The notes: a model not told the origin generated them from the sequence alone. Counted from the first letter of the stretch, positions 16,888 through 26,192 are shown. The stretch is 64,000 nucleotides of DNA from Flavobacterium sp. ENC (GCF_020991415.1 NZ_JAJMOY010000004.1:310001-374000); one strand, 5' to 3'. Numbers and translations are program-made.

Positions 16888-17415
16888 TCAAAAAGGATCG
16901 GCAGTGACTCTAAACTTCATATCTGCTTTCAGTGTCACATCTTTGGTAAGCGTTTCTTTTAACGTAACTTTTGTTCTGATTTTATATTGATCCGCTTTAA
17001 TGTACTGATCTAATCGGGCATCTGTACTAATGAGATCAATCGTTTTGGCTGTCGAATTGATATTATCCTGATACGCCAGTTCTATTTCATCAGAATCAGT
17101 TGTTGAGATGTATAAATGAATCGATTTTAAAAACGTAAATGTTTCTCCGTCCGGATCTGTAATGTTTAATTGCAGTGATTTCAGCTTTACATCTTTTACC
17201 AGACTTGCTTTTGTATTATTGTTTTTAAATTCAGCGGAGGAATTTGTTGTTACGTCAGGAGTTACAATCTCCGAAGGCAAATTAATCGGCGCAGTGCTTT
17301 TGATCTGAATGGATGCAGTATTTGAAATGGTAAAAGTCAGTAAATCATCAACAGCATTACAAGATGTTACGAATAAGAACAGTACAAGAGAAAGAGCAGT
17401 TAATTTGGATTTCAT
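16888..17415 (-). CDS. lipoprotein of unknown function
   Basis: The 175-residue protein has a lipoprotein signal with Cys at residue 19 (FVTSCN). The mature part is rich in Ser/Thr/Lys and in short beta strands, which fits a small beta sandwich. I see no catalytic motif. It is convergent with the previous gene across a repeat element and divergent from guaA. Confidence 0.75.
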   Translation of the reverse strand: MKSKLTALSLVLFLFVTSCNAVDDLLTFTISNTASIQIKSTAPINLPSEIVTPDVTTNSSAEFKNNNTKASLVKDVKLKSLQLNITDPDGETFTFLKSIHLYISTTDSDEIELAYQDNINSTAKTIDLISTDARLDQYIKADQYKIRTKVTLKETLTKDVTLKADMKFRVTADPF

Positions 17416-17464
17416 GAGTATGTGTTTTTTCTAGATACGTTTTTTTGAGGGATCTGGTTTTTTG

Positions 17465-17563
17465 TAAAGGTACTAAGTTTCTAAGGTGCTAAGTAAATAA
17501 GTTTTTTCTTTTTTTAGGTGGTAAAATCTCAGAACCTTAGTGACTCAGAACCTCAGAACCTTT
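17465..17563. repeat. CTAAG/CTCAG word-repeat palindrome between divergent genes
   Basis: The arms (AAGGTACTAAGTTTCTAAGG on the left, ACCTTAGTGACTCAGAACC on the right) are inverted copies around a T-rich centre. This copy lies between divergent genes, where no terminator is needed. That argues against termination as the only role of the family. Confidence 0.75.
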
Positions 17564-17611
17564 TTTATAAAAAAAATCAAAATTCCATTTTTCAAATTCG
17601 AATATAAAAAG

Positions 17612-17619
17612 TATTTTTG
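17612..17619 (+). promoter_or_regulatory. -7 box TATTTTTG touching the guaA start
   Basis: TATTTTTG ends three bases before the guaA ATG at 17623. If it is the active promoter, transcription would begin at or next to the start codon and the mRNA would be leaderless. The -33 element is weak (TTTTTC rather than TTTG). Confidence 0.5.
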
Positions 17620-17622
17620 CGC

Positions 17623-19152
17623 ATGCAACACAACGTACTTATTTTAGATTTCGGATCGCAATATACACAGCTTATTGCGCGTAGAGTTCGCGAATTAAAT
17701 ATATTCTGCGAAATTTTCCCTTACAATCACTTTCCTAGTGATTTATCACCTTATAAAGCCGTAATATTAGGAGGAAGCCCATTTTCTGTTCGTGCAGAAG
17801 ACGCTCCGCATCCTGATTTATCTCAGATTCGAGGCAAGCTTCCCATGTTGGCAGTTTGTTACGGAGCACAATATTTAGCACACTTTAGTGGCGGAGAAGT
17901 AGCGGCTTCAAACACCAGAGAATACGGAAGAGCAAATTTATCTTATATTAAAGAAGATGAAGCTTTCTTTAAAGGAGTTTCAGAAAACAGCCAGGTCTGG
18001 ATGAGCCATAGCGATAGCATCAAAGCACTTCCAACTAATGCTGTTAAATTAGCCAGTACGCATGACGTAGAATACGCAGCTTATAAAATTGAAGGTGAAA
18101 CGACTTATGCCATTCAATACCACCCGGAGGTTTTCCATTCTACAGATGGATCAAAAATGCTCGAAAACTTTTTGGTAAACATTGCAGAAGTTCCTCAAAA
18201 CTTTACACCGGGTGCTTTCGTAGAAGAGATGGTGGGAGAACTAAAAGAGAAATTAGGGAATGATAAAGTGGTTTTAGGATTGTCAGGAGGAGTAGATTCT
18301 ACCGTAGCGGCAGTTTTATTACACCAGGCGATCGGTAAAAACCTATACTGTATTTTTGTAAATAACGGACTGCTTCGTAAAAATGAATTCCAAAATGTAC
18401 TGGATCAGTACAAAGGAATGGGATTAAACGTAAAAGGAGTAGATGCCGGAGATCGTTTCCTGGGCGAATTGGCCGGAATCAGTGATCCTGAAACCAAACG
18501 TAAAACCATCGGACGTGTATTTATCGAAGTTTTTGACGATGAGTCACATTTAATAGAAGATGTAAAATGGCTGGCACAGGGAACTATTTATCCTGACGTA
18601 ATCGAATCGGTTTCGGTAAAAGGACCATCGGCTACGATTAAATCGCACCACAATGTGGGTGGATTGCCGGATTATATGAAATTAAAAATTGTAGAACCGC
18701 TTCGAATGCTTTTTAAAGATGAAGTAAGAAGAGTAGGTGCTACTTTAGGAATAGATCCTGAGCTATTAGGAAGACACCCTTTCCCGGGACCAGGATTATC
18801 GATCAGGATTTTGGGAGATATCACTCCGGAAAAAGTTCAGATATTACAGGATGTTGATGCCGTTTTTATCGACGGATTAAAATCATGGGGATTGTACGAC
18901 AAGGTTTGGCAGGCAGGAGCAATTCTGCTTCCGGTAAACAGTGTTGGTGTGATGGGCGATGAGCGTACTTACGAAAAAGTAGTAGCGCTTAGAGCTGTTG
19001 AATCTACAGACGGTATGACCGCTGACTGGGTTCATTTGCCTTATGATTTCTTAATGAAAGTCTCAAACGACATTATCAACAAAGTAAAAGGCGTGAACCG
19101 TGTAGTTTACGATATAAGTTCAAAACCACCTGCAACAATTGAATGGGAATAG
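17623..19152 (+). CDS. guaA: GMP synthase (glutamine-hydrolysing)
   Basis: The 509-residue enzyme converts XMP to GMP with glutamine and ATP. The N-terminal glutaminase domain shows the nucleophile Cys in LAVCYGAQ and the His/Glu of YHPEVFHS. The ATP pyrophosphatase P-loop is [10 protein letters not shown] near residue 221. The C-terminal dimerisation domain ends in the standard [14 protein letters not shown] at 17623 is used because the TTG start at 17617 lies inside the -7 box. A strong terminator follows. Confidence 0.98.
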   Translation: MQHNVLILDFGSQYTQLIARRVRELNIFCEIFPYNHFPSDLSPYKAVILGGSPFSVRAEDAPHPDLSQIRGKLPMLAVCYGAQYLAHFSGGEVAASNTREYGRANLSYIKEDEAFFKGVSENSQVWMSHSDSIKALPTNAVKLASTHDVEYAAYKIEGETTYAIQYHPEVFHSTDGSKMLENFLVNIAEVPQNFTPGAFVEEMVGELKEKLGNDKVVLGLSGGVDSTVAAVLLHQAIGKNLYCIFVNNGLLRKNEFQNVLDQYKGMGLNVKGVDAGDRFLGELAGISDPETKRKTIGRVFIEVFDDESHLIEDVKWLAQGTIYPDVIESVSVKGPSATIKSHHNVGGLPDYMKLKIVEPLRMLFKDEVRRVGATLGIDPELLGRHPFPGPGLSIRILGDITPEKVQILQDVDAVFIDGLKSWGLYDKVWQAGAILLPVNSVGVMGDERTYEKVVALRAVESTDGMTADWVHLPYDFLMKVSNDIINKVKGVNRVVYDISSKPPATIEWE

Positions 19153-19164
19153 TACTATTTTTTC

Positions 19165-19202
19165 AAATTAAGGCGTTACATTTGTAACGCCTTAATTTTT
19201 TA
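19165..19202 (+). terminator. guaA intrinsic terminator
   Basis: A 16-base perfect stem (AAATTAAGGCGTTACA with 19183-19198) has only two loop bases and continues into a T run. It lies between guaA and the first LysM gene, which starts 14 bases later, so the LysM genes probably need their own promoter or readthrough. Confidence 0.93.
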
Positions 19203-19215
19203 TAACCTACTATTT

Positions 19216-21126
19216 ATGAGAGAACTTTTAACGATTTCTCTTGTCTTTATTTTGTCTTTTAACAGAATAACTGCGCAAGATTCAATTATTGAACACAAAA
19301 TTCAAAAAGGAGAAACGGCTTATTTTATTGCCCGGAAATATAAGGTCTCTGTTGAAGAAATTTACAAACTCAACCCCGAATCGGAGAGCGGAATTAAGGA
19401 CAATCAAATTATTAAGATTCCTGTTCACGCAGCAGAAAAACAAAATTCAAACCAGCAAATTACTCATATTGTTGGTGCCAAAGAAACTCTTTTCGGATTA
19501 TCAAAACAATACAATGTCTCTGTTGAAGCGCTTCAGAATGCCAACCCCATTCTTGCAGGCGGACTTCAGATTGGTCAGGAATTAACTATTCCGTCACCTG
19601 CTGCAAATCTTTCGAAAACTGAAAATACAGTTTCATCAAAAGTAACCCATCAGGTTGTTGCCAAAGAATCTTTGTTCAGTATTGCCAGACAATATAATGT
19701 TTCGGTTCAGGATTTGGAAAACCTAAATAAGAATTTAATTCTGGGCGGTTTACAGATCGGACAAACTATTGCAATTCCAAACAAGCGAAAAACGTTAGAC
19801 GGAAGAGTTCGTGTGATTAATCAGGAAACAGTTTTTCATGTGGTGGAACCCAAAGAAACCAAATTTTCGATAGCTAAAAAATACGGAATTACAATAGAGC
19901 AGTTAGAATCCCAAAATCCGGAAATTGTAAACGGATTGGTGGTTGGAAACAAGCTGGCTATCAATACAAAGGAAATTAAGCCCGCAAATGAAAGTGAAGA
20001 ACTGATGCTGGCCCTGGCCGAAAAACAAGTGGTGGTTGAAAAAGGAAAAGCAAAAACCATTGAATTAGAGGACTTAAAAGACCGATTGGTTATTCAGAAA
20101 GAAATGAATCAGAAGATTATAAAAATCAATGATCTGAAAGTCAATCTGAATGATATGAACGGTTCCAAAGAAAATTCGGTGGAAAAACTGCGACTGGTTC
20201 TGGAAGCCAATAAAAATGTACAGGATATTTTAATGGCCAAATTAGATTCGTTAGTCAACACGATGAACAATGATCTGGTTGAATTGAAAAGAATGGATGT
20301 GCTGAATGTGGATGAATCCAAACGATTGGAAAAACAATCGTATGAAAGCATTAGCAAAACAAGCGATTTGTCTTCGCAGTTAAAGAAAGAACTGGCCGAA
20401 AACCGAAAAGCGTATGCCGGTTTAATGAACAAGGTAGAGCGAATCGCACTAGAAGAAAATCAGGAGTACAAAAAGAAAATCCGTGAAAGCGAAAAAAATA
20501 ACAACGTCACTTCCTTACAGCAGCGTCTTTCGCTTGACGAAATAAAACGATACAAAATAGAGCAGGAGCAGGGCGATGCGCAAAATCAGTTGTTAATTGC
20601 AAAAATTGATTCGCTTGATACGCAGAAAACCATCGAAATCAAACGCCATATCAGCAAAGCGACGTATTACAGTATGGAAGCCAGAAAATTCGATGATAAA
20701 GTGGCTTTGATGAAATTAAAGAAATATCAGGATGAAGCCATTAAGAATCAGAAAACAGATCCGGCCGGAACTTCAAAATTGGTTTCGCTGGAAGAAATGA
20801 AACGTGAACTGAAAGAAAATCCATTTAAAAACGAAAAGAACGTTAAGATCGAAGTTTATGATAATCTTAAAGAAGTTTCAAACGGCTATTACTTAGTTTT
20901 AGGTATATTTACCGATGCGTCACCGAGGGATAAGCTGATTATGAAACTCATTGATTCCGGTGATTTTAACGCCAGTTTTTTCTTTAATATAAACAGCCTT
21001 TCGTACTATGTCTATACTGACAGGTATCAAAATATGGAAGAAGTTTTATATGAATGCAAGAAAAATGAAGAAGATGAGTTATATAAGAACATTATTATTG
21101 CAAAGGTTGAAATTGATCTGAGATAA
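19216..21126 (+). CDS. secreted multi-LysM protein with coiled coil
   Basis: The 636-residue protein has a signal peptide (1-21) and four LysM domains at about 27-68, 82-126, 143-187 and 205-250, each with a GETxxxIAxKYxVSVEExxxLNP-like start and ending in an Ile-Pro strand. LysM domains bind the glycan strands of peptidoglycan. Residues about 255-520 are Lys/Glu-rich and predicted to be a coiled coil. The last 85 residues (GYYLVLGIFTDASPRDKL and after) look like a SPOR-type fold, an inference from pattern only. It probably anchors to the cell wall. It forms a group with the next two genes. Confidence 0.85.
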   Translation: MRELLTISLVFILSFNRITAQDSIIEHKIQKGETAYFIARKYKVSVEEIYKLNPESESGIKDNQIIKIPVHAAEKQNSNQQITHIVGAKETLFGLSKQYNVSVEALQNANPILAGGLQIGQELTIPSPAANLSKTENTVSSKVTHQVVAKESLFSIARQYNVSVQDLENLNKNLILGGLQIGQTIAIPNKRKTLDGRVRVINQETVFHVVEPKETKFSIAKKYGITIEQLESQNPEIVNGLVVGNKLAINTKEIKPANESEELMLALAEKQVVVEKGKAKTIELEDLKDRLVIQKEMNQKIIKINDLKVNLNDMNGSKENSVEKLRLVLEANKNVQDILMAKLDSLVNTMNNDLVELKRMDVLNVDESKRLEKQSYESISKTSDLSSQLKKELAENRKAYAGLMNKVERIALEENQEYKKKIRESEKNNNVTSLQQRLSLDEIKRYKIEQEQGDAQNQLLIAKIDSLDTQKTIEIKRHISKATYYSMEARKFDDKVALMKLKKYQDEAIKNQKTDPAGTSKLVSLEEMKRELKENPFKNEKNVKIEVYDNLKEVSNGYYLVLGIFTDASPRDKLIMKLIDSGDFNASFFFNINSLSYYVYTDRYQNMEEVLYECKKNEEDELYKNIIIAKVEIDLR

Positions 21127-21218
21127 TAATCGAAAAAATAACAAGTGGCCTGAATCTTGCTTTAACAGAAATTAGTAACTTGTTTTTTGAAATAAATTAA
21201 ATTGTTTTAAGCCCTATT

Positions 21219-23324
21219 ATGAAATATTATTTTACATTATTCTCTCTTGTTTTTTTAGTTACCTGTTCTGCTTTTTCACAGGAAAAAGTGGTGAAGTATA
21301 AGGTTTCAAGTGGAGAAACGATCAATGAGATCGCTCAGAAATTTAAGGTAACGCCTTACGATATTTACAAATTAAACCCGGATGCGCGTACCGGAATTGC
21401 ACCCAATACCGTTTTACTGGTTCCGACTAAAGCTGGTAAACCGGATTCAGGTAAAACAGAAGCTGTAGCGGTAAAAGCAAACACATCAGGAAAAACAACG
21501 ACACACGAAGTGCAGCCAAAAGAAACACTTTTTGGAATAGAGAAAAAATATGGCATTTCTGATGATGCATTAAAAGCTGCAAATCCATTTTTGGTGACAA
21601 ATGGTTTACAAATTGGTCAGACACTTACCATTCCATCCAAAGGTGCTGCCGTAAAAGCAGGTGTAGCGGCAACTGGTAAAACGGCTAAAACTGGTCCGGA
21701 AAAGTACGTTTATCACGATGTTTTACCAAAAGAAACCAAATATTCAATTGCAAAAGAATATAAAACGACAGTTGAAGATTTAGAAAAACGCAATCCTGAA
21801 ATTGTCTCGAATTTGCCTGTAGGCTATCGCGTAACCATTAAAGGAACGGCTCCAAAAACCGATACAAATGCAGCTGTAGCTTCAAATACATCGAAACCTG
21901 CAGAGACTAAAAAGGCAGATGAAGCTGTAAAAAAAGGTACTACCTATATGGATTACCAGGTAAAACCAAAAGAAACTTTGTACAGTTTATCCAGAACGTT
22001 TCAGTTAACACAGGCCGAATTAACAGAATTAAATCCGTCACTTGCTGAAGGTGTAAAAGAAGGAATGGTTTTGAAAGTTCCGTCCGGATTCCTGGCACCT
22101 GCTCCTATTATCGCGCAGCAGCAGCCGCAACAGGTAGAAAAAACCGTTGAAAAACCAATCGACAATTCAGCTTCAGGAGGGATTAAAATTCTTGAAAAAG
22201 TAAAATCAGAAACCGTTTCAGCAGATCCTGAAGTAGTGGAACTGACAAAAGTAAGAGGACAAAACGAGCGTAAAAAACTAGCTTTATTACTTCCTTTTAA
22301 CCTGGCAAAAATGCAGTCGGATACCATGAGTTCTGCCAATCGAATTAAAAATGATAAGTTTCTGAACATGACGCTTGATTTTTATTCAGGGGCCATGATG
22401 GCGATCGACTCAGCGAAAGTTTTGAAATTACCCATTGATGTCAGCATTTTTGATTCGCAGGAAACAAAAAGCTCCTCCAATGTTTCTGCTTTAATTTCTC
22501 AGAATAAATTACAGGGAGCGAATGCCGTTATAGGGCCATTTTATCAAAGTAATGCGGAAAGCACGGCGAATTCATTGCGTTTATACAATATACCTGTGAT
22601 CTCTCCATTGTCAAAAGATACAGCGAACCCAATTGATAATTTATACCAGTCCATTCCAACTAATGATGTGGTCAGAAGTGCTGTTTTTGATTATATGCGA
22701 TCTAAAAACGGAAACATCGTTGCTGTTGTAGACAAGAAAAAAGAATCGGTAATCAGTTATATCAAACAAAACCAAAAAGGAGTTGTTTTTGCGGCTTTAT
22801 CAGAAACAGGAGGTTTGGATGTTGCCAGTTTAAAAAGCCTTTTACTGCCCAACAGAATGAATTATGTGGTGATGGAAACCGGTAATACTGCCATGGTTAA
22901 GACCACTATAAAAGCGTTACTGGATGTTCAAAAAACATGTCAGGTGCAGCTGGTAATTTTAGAACCGAACAGTACGCTGGATACAGATGAAATTAGTTTT
23001 GAGAGTCTGGTGAAACTGAAATTAATGTACCCTTCGGTGACCCGCGAAAGCGACGATCCGGCAGTTTTGATCTTTGAAAAAGAATACAGACTTAAAAATA
23101 AAGTAAATCCAAATACGTATGCGACCCGTGGTTTTGATGTCACTTTCGACACAATGATGCGTCTGGTACAGGGAAAAACATATCAGGAAACCACAGATTT
23201 ACTGACAACAGAACAGGTTGACAATAAATTTCAATATTACAAAAAAGAAGATGGCGGACATGCCAATAAAGGAGTGTACATCTTATATTACGATTCAGAC
23301 TTAACTTTAAAAGTAGCCAATTAA
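21219..23324 (+). CDS. LysM protein with periplasmic-binding-like C-terminal domain
   Basis: The 701-residue protein has a signal peptide (1-21) and four LysM domains at about 26-69, 91-137, 163-207 and 244-287, joined by Ala/Lys/Thr linkers. The C-terminal half (about 350-690) begins KKLALLLPFNLAKMQ and contains SGAMMAIDSAK, VIGPFYQSNAES and YNIPVISPLSKDT, typical of type 1 periplasmic-binding folds such as LivK and LpoA. LpoA uses such a fold to activate a peptidoglycan synthase, so a regulatory role at the wall is a reasonable inference. It ends in a TAATG overlap with osmC. Confidence 0.85.
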   Translation: MKYYFTLFSLVFLVTCSAFSQEKVVKYKVSSGETINEIAQKFKVTPYDIYKLNPDARTGIAPNTVLLVPTKAGKPDSGKTEAVAVKANTSGKTTTHEVQPKETLFGIEKKYGISDDALKAANPFLVTNGLQIGQTLTIPSKGAAVKAGVAATGKTAKTGPEKYVYHDVLPKETKYSIAKEYKTTVEDLEKRNPEIVSNLPVGYRVTIKGTAPKTDTNAAVASNTSKPAETKKADEAVKKGTTYMDYQVKPKETLYSLSRTFQLTQAELTELNPSLAEGVKEGMVLKVPSGFLAPAPIIAQQQPQQVEKTVEKPIDNSASGGIKILEKVKSETVSADPEVVELTKVRGQNERKKLALLLPFNLAKMQSDTMSSANRIKNDKFLNMTLDFYSGAMMAIDSAKVLKLPIDVSIFDSQETKSSSNVSALISQNKLQGANAVIGPFYQSNAESTANSLRLYNIPVISPLSKDTANPIDNLYQSIPTNDVVRSAVFDYMRSKNGNIVAVVDKKKESVISYIKQNQKGVVFAALSETGGLDVASLKSLLLPNRMNYVVMETGNTAMVKTTIKALLDVQKTCQVQLVILEPNSTLDTDEISFESLVKLKLMYPSVTRESDDPAVLIFEKEYRLKNKVNPNTYATRGFDVTFDTMMRLVQGKTYQETTDLLTTEQVDNKFQYYKKEDGGHANKGVYILYYDSDLTLKVAN

Positions 23325-23725
23325 TGACATCAAAAGTAACCTATTTAGGGGATTTAAGAACCAAATCAGTTCATGTGCAGTCAGGAAGTGAAATCATCTC
23401 TGATGCACCATTAGACAATAACGGAAAAGGAGAGGCATTTTCTCCAACAGATACTGTAGCCAATGCTTTAGCAAGCTGTATGATGACCATTATGGGAATC
23501 AAAGCCCGTGATATGGAAATCAGCCTTAACGACTCAACTGCCGAAGTAACGAAAATAATGAATGCCGAACCAAGACGAATTGGTGCAATTGAAATTATTT
23601 TTGAAATGAAAGGTACTGAAGATGAAAAAAGCAGAGCCATCCTGGAACGTGCTGCGATGACCTGTCCGGTTTTTTTGAGTCTTAATACAGATATCGAAAA
23701 GAAAATTACTTTCAACTGGAAGTAA
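23324..23725 (+). CDS. OsmC family protein
   Basis: The 133-residue protein of the OsmC/Ohr superfamily has both Cys segments: ALASCMMTIMGIK near residue 51 and MTCPVFLSL near 110. These form the thiol pair that reduces organic hydroperoxides in characterised members. The ATG overlaps the stop of the LysM gene by one base (TAATG), implying translational coupling. The subgroup resembles YhfA, so the exact substrate is unclear. It ends at a strong terminator. Confidence 0.9.
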   Translation: MTSKVTYLGDLRTKSVHVQSGSEIISDAPLDNNGKGEAFSPTDTVANALASCMMTIMGIKARDMEISLNDSTAEVTKIMNAEPRRIGAIEIIFEMKGTEDEKSRAILERAAMTCPVFLSLNTDIEKKITFNWK

Positions 23726-23746
23726 TGCTTTGAAATAATACAGAAA

Positions 23747-23776
23747 GCCGTCAATATTCTTGACGGCTTTTTTTTT
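23747..23776 (+). terminator. osmC intrinsic terminator
   Basis: GCCGTCAA (23747-23754) pairs with TTGACGGC (23760-23767) and is followed by nine T bases. It closes the LysM-LysM-osmC unit. Confidence 0.95.
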
Positions 23777-23810
23777 GCACGGAAGAATTAACAAAATATT
23801 CATACCTAAT

Positions 23811-23843
23811 TTTGGTCAGGAAAAATATAATGTAGTATCTTTG
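23811..23843 (+). promoter_or_regulatory. strong distal promoter upstream of nagB/PIG-L gene
   Basis: TTTG at 23811-23814 and TATCTTTG at 23836-23843 are 21 bases apart, an excellent match to the Bacteroidota promoter. Transcription should start about 285 bases before the gene at 24133. The first bases downstream hold the inverted words TTTTGCA and TGCAAAA (23844-23874) and a 27-codon ORF (23857-23940). Confidence 0.7.
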
Positions 23844-24015
23844 TTTTGCAAAAAAAATGCATTTTAATGCAAAAATAACGCAATTTATTGAGGCTGAAAT
23901 GAGATTCTGTTTTCAATATTTATTTTGGATTTTTTTATAAGAGATAAAAGAAGTACTCCAAATTCTGCTTCCAATCAATAATTTTAAATTTTACTGAATT
24001 GCTTTATAAAGATTT

Positions 24016-24023
24016 TATCTTTG
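24016..24023 (+). promoter_or_regulatory. second -7 box TATCTTTG before the nagB/PIG-L gene
   Basis: TATCTTTG lies about 110 bases before the start codon. A TTG at 23999 is only 14 bases upstream, closer than usual. This may be a proximal alternative to the promoter at 23811. The rest of the 407-base spacer (23726-24132) is AT-rich. Confidence 0.4.
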
Positions 24024-24132
24024 TATAATTCTGATTGCTATTTTTTTAGCGATGTATTGATGTGAGATTTTGCCAGTGAAAAATAAAATTTTTATTTGAA
24101 AATTATAATTAGAAAAGTAAAAAAACTATATC

Positions 24133-26061
24133 ATGTTAAAAAGTAAAATAGACAAAGCGACAGGTTTTGAAAAACGATTTGAAAATATCAATACGGTTGT
24201 TTTCGAAAATTCCAATGAAGCTTCTAAAGCTGTTGCCCAGGAAATTGCAACTTTAATTCAATCCAAACAAAAAAGTGGTGAACCTTGTATTTTGGGCCTT
24301 GCTACCGGATCCTCTCCAAAAGGATTGTACGCTGAACTGGTTCGTCTGCATAAGGAAGAAGGATTGAGTTTTAAAAACGTAATCAGTTTCAATCTGGATG
24401 AATACTATCCGATGGAACCTAACTCCATCAATAGTTATGTTCGTTTTATGAAAGAATTGTTGTTTGACCACGTCGATATTTTACCTGAAAATGCCCATGT
24501 TCCGGACGGACTTCTAACCAAAGAACAAATTGCCGATTATTGCCATGATTATGAAGCTAAAATTGAAGCCTTAGGCGGAATCGATTTGCAGATTCTGGGA
24601 ATTGGAGGAAACGGGCATATTGGTTTTAACGAATCCGGTTCATTACAAAACTCTAAAACACGTCTGGTAGCTTTAGATCACATTACAAGAGTTGCCGCAA
24701 GTAAAGATTTCTTCGGATTAAGCAATACGCCTAGAACAGCCATCACACTTGGAGTAAAGAAAATCATGGAAGCCAAAAGAGTGATTTTACTCGCCTGGGG
24801 AGAAGGAAAAGCAAATGTGGTAAAAAGATCCGTAGAAGATGAAGTAACGAACAGGGTACCCGCATCCTTTTTGCAGGAACATGACAATGCCGTTTTTATT
24901 TTAGATAAAGAGGCCTCTTCAAAACTTACCAGAATTAACAAACCGTGGCTGGTAGAGAAAGTGATATGGACCGATAAGTTAACCCGTAAAGCCGTTTTAG
25001 GATTGGCACTTCAGCTTAAAAAACCAATCTTAATGCTTACCGATGCCGATTATATTGAACACGGAATGAGTGATTTACTGGCAGATTCAGGTCCTGCTTA
25101 TGATATCAACATTAAAATATTCAACAAACTACAAAATACCATTACAGGCTGGCCAGGCGGAAAACCAAACGCTGATGATTCCAACCGTCCGGAAAGAGCA
25201 GAGCCGGCCAGAAAACGTGTACTGATTTTCAGTCCGCATCCTGATGATGATATCATTAGTATGGGAGGAACTTTCATGCGTCTGCAGGAACAGGGACATG
25301 AAGTGCATGTAGCCTACCAAACCTCCGGAAATATTGCTGTTGCTGACGATGAAGCCTTACGTTTTGCAAGATTCGTGATTGACTACAATGAGAAATTCGG
25401 CATCAAAAGCGCTGAAGCCGATACAATCTACCAAAAAGCACAAACTTTTCTGGAGAATAAAAAGAACAGCGAAATAGACATTCCGGAAGTACGTTACATC
25501 AAAGGACTCATCAGAAAAGGCGAGGCGAGAGCCACAAGTCATTTTGTAGGTTTGACAGACGATCAGATTCATTTTATGGAACTTCCGTTTTACGAAACCG
25601 GAACAATCGAGAAAAAACCAATCGGCCCGGAAGATATTCAGCTGACAATCGATTTAATTGAAAAAATCAAACCGCACCAAATCTACGCGGCCGGAGATTT
25701 AGCGGATCCGCACGGAACCCATAAAGTATGTCTGGATGCTATTTTTGAAGCTGTCAAAGCCTTAAAACCAAAACCTTTTATGGACGGCTGCTGGTTGTGG
25801 CTGTACCGTGGAGCATGGCAGGAATGGGGCATTGACGAAGTCGAAATGGCAGTACCCATGAGTCCTGATCAGGTGCTGGCAAAACGCCACGGAATCTTCA
25901 AACACCAGTCACAAAAAGACGGCGTTGTTTTTCAGGGAACAGACGCCAGGGAATTCTGGCAAAGAGCCGAAGACCGAAATGCAGAAACAGCAGCCCTATA
26001 TCAGGAATTAGGTTTAGCGACCTATGCGGCTATGGAAGCTTTCGTGAGATGGCATTATTAG
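24133..26061 (+). CDS. nagB: glucosamine-6-phosphate deaminase fused to PIG-L deacetylase-like domain
   Basis: The 642-residue protein joins two enzymes. Residues 1-275 are a NagB-type isomerase/deaminase, with LDEYYPM near residue 90 and GIGGNGHIGFNESGS near 156; it converts glucosamine 6-phosphate to fructose 6-phosphate and ammonia. From about 355 a PIG-L/LmbE fold begins with RVLIFSPHPDDDIISMGG, whose HPDD motif binds zinc in N-acetylglucosaminide deacetylases. A GDLADPHGTHKVC segment near 525 supplies a further His. The fusion is familiar in Bacteroidota. A coupled deacetylation/deamination route for amino sugars is inferred but not demonstrated by the sequence. Confidence 0.92.
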   Translation: MLKSKIDKATGFEKRFENINTVVFENSNEASKAVAQEIATLIQSKQKSGEPCILGLATGSSPKGLYAELVRLHKEEGLSFKNVISFNLDEYYPMEPNSINSYVRFMKELLFDHVDILPENAHVPDGLLTKEQIADYCHDYEAKIEALGGIDLQILGIGGNGHIGFNESGSLQNSKTRLVALDHITRVAASKDFFGLSNTPRTAITLGVKKIMEAKRVILLAWGEGKANVVKRSVEDEVTNRVPASFLQEHDNAVFILDKEASSKLTRINKPWLVEKVIWTDKLTRKAVLGLALQLKKPILMLTDADYIEHGMSDLLADSGPAYDINIKIFNKLQNTITGWPGGKPNADDSNRPERAEPARKRVLIFSPHPDDDIISMGGTFMRLQEQGHEVHVAYQTSGNIAVADDEALRFARFVIDYNEKFGIKSAEADTIYQKAQTFLENKKNSEIDIPEVRYIKGLIRKGEARATSHFVGLTDDQIHFMELPFYETGTIEKKPIGPEDIQLTIDLIEKIKPHQIYAAGDLADPHGTHKVCLDAIFEAVKALKPKPFMDGCWLWLYRGAWQEWGIDEVEMAVPMSPDQVLAKRHGIFKHQSQKDGVVFQGTDAREFWQRAEDRNAETAALYQELGLATYAAMEAFVRWHY

Positions 26062-26073
26062 GTATTAGTTTAT

Positions 26074-26143
26074 AGTCTCAGTCTCAGTTTACAGTCGCAG
26101 TGATCAGTTGGCTCTTCCTGTAACTGAGACTGCGACTGAAAAC
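26074..26143. repeat. CAGTCTCAGT repeat with inverted arm
   Basis: The left arm is AGTCTCAGTCTCAGTTTACA and the right arm is ACTGAGACTGCGACTGAAAA, imperfect reverse complements around about 30 bases. Relatives are at 47041 and 58831. It begins 12 bases after the nagB/PIG-L stop. Confidence 0.75.
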
Positions 26144-26177
26144 TATTTTAAAACTGGCAAAAAATAAAAAATAATAA

Positions 26178-26185
26178 TAGCTTTG
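26178..26185 (+). promoter_or_regulatory. -7 box TAGCTTTG before the DUF3820 gene
   Basis: TAGCTTTG lies 69 bases before the ATG at 26255, and its expected start site precedes the hairpin at 26193-26239. I see no convincing TTG element upstream. Confidence 0.45.
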
Positions 26186-26192
26186 TACCAAC

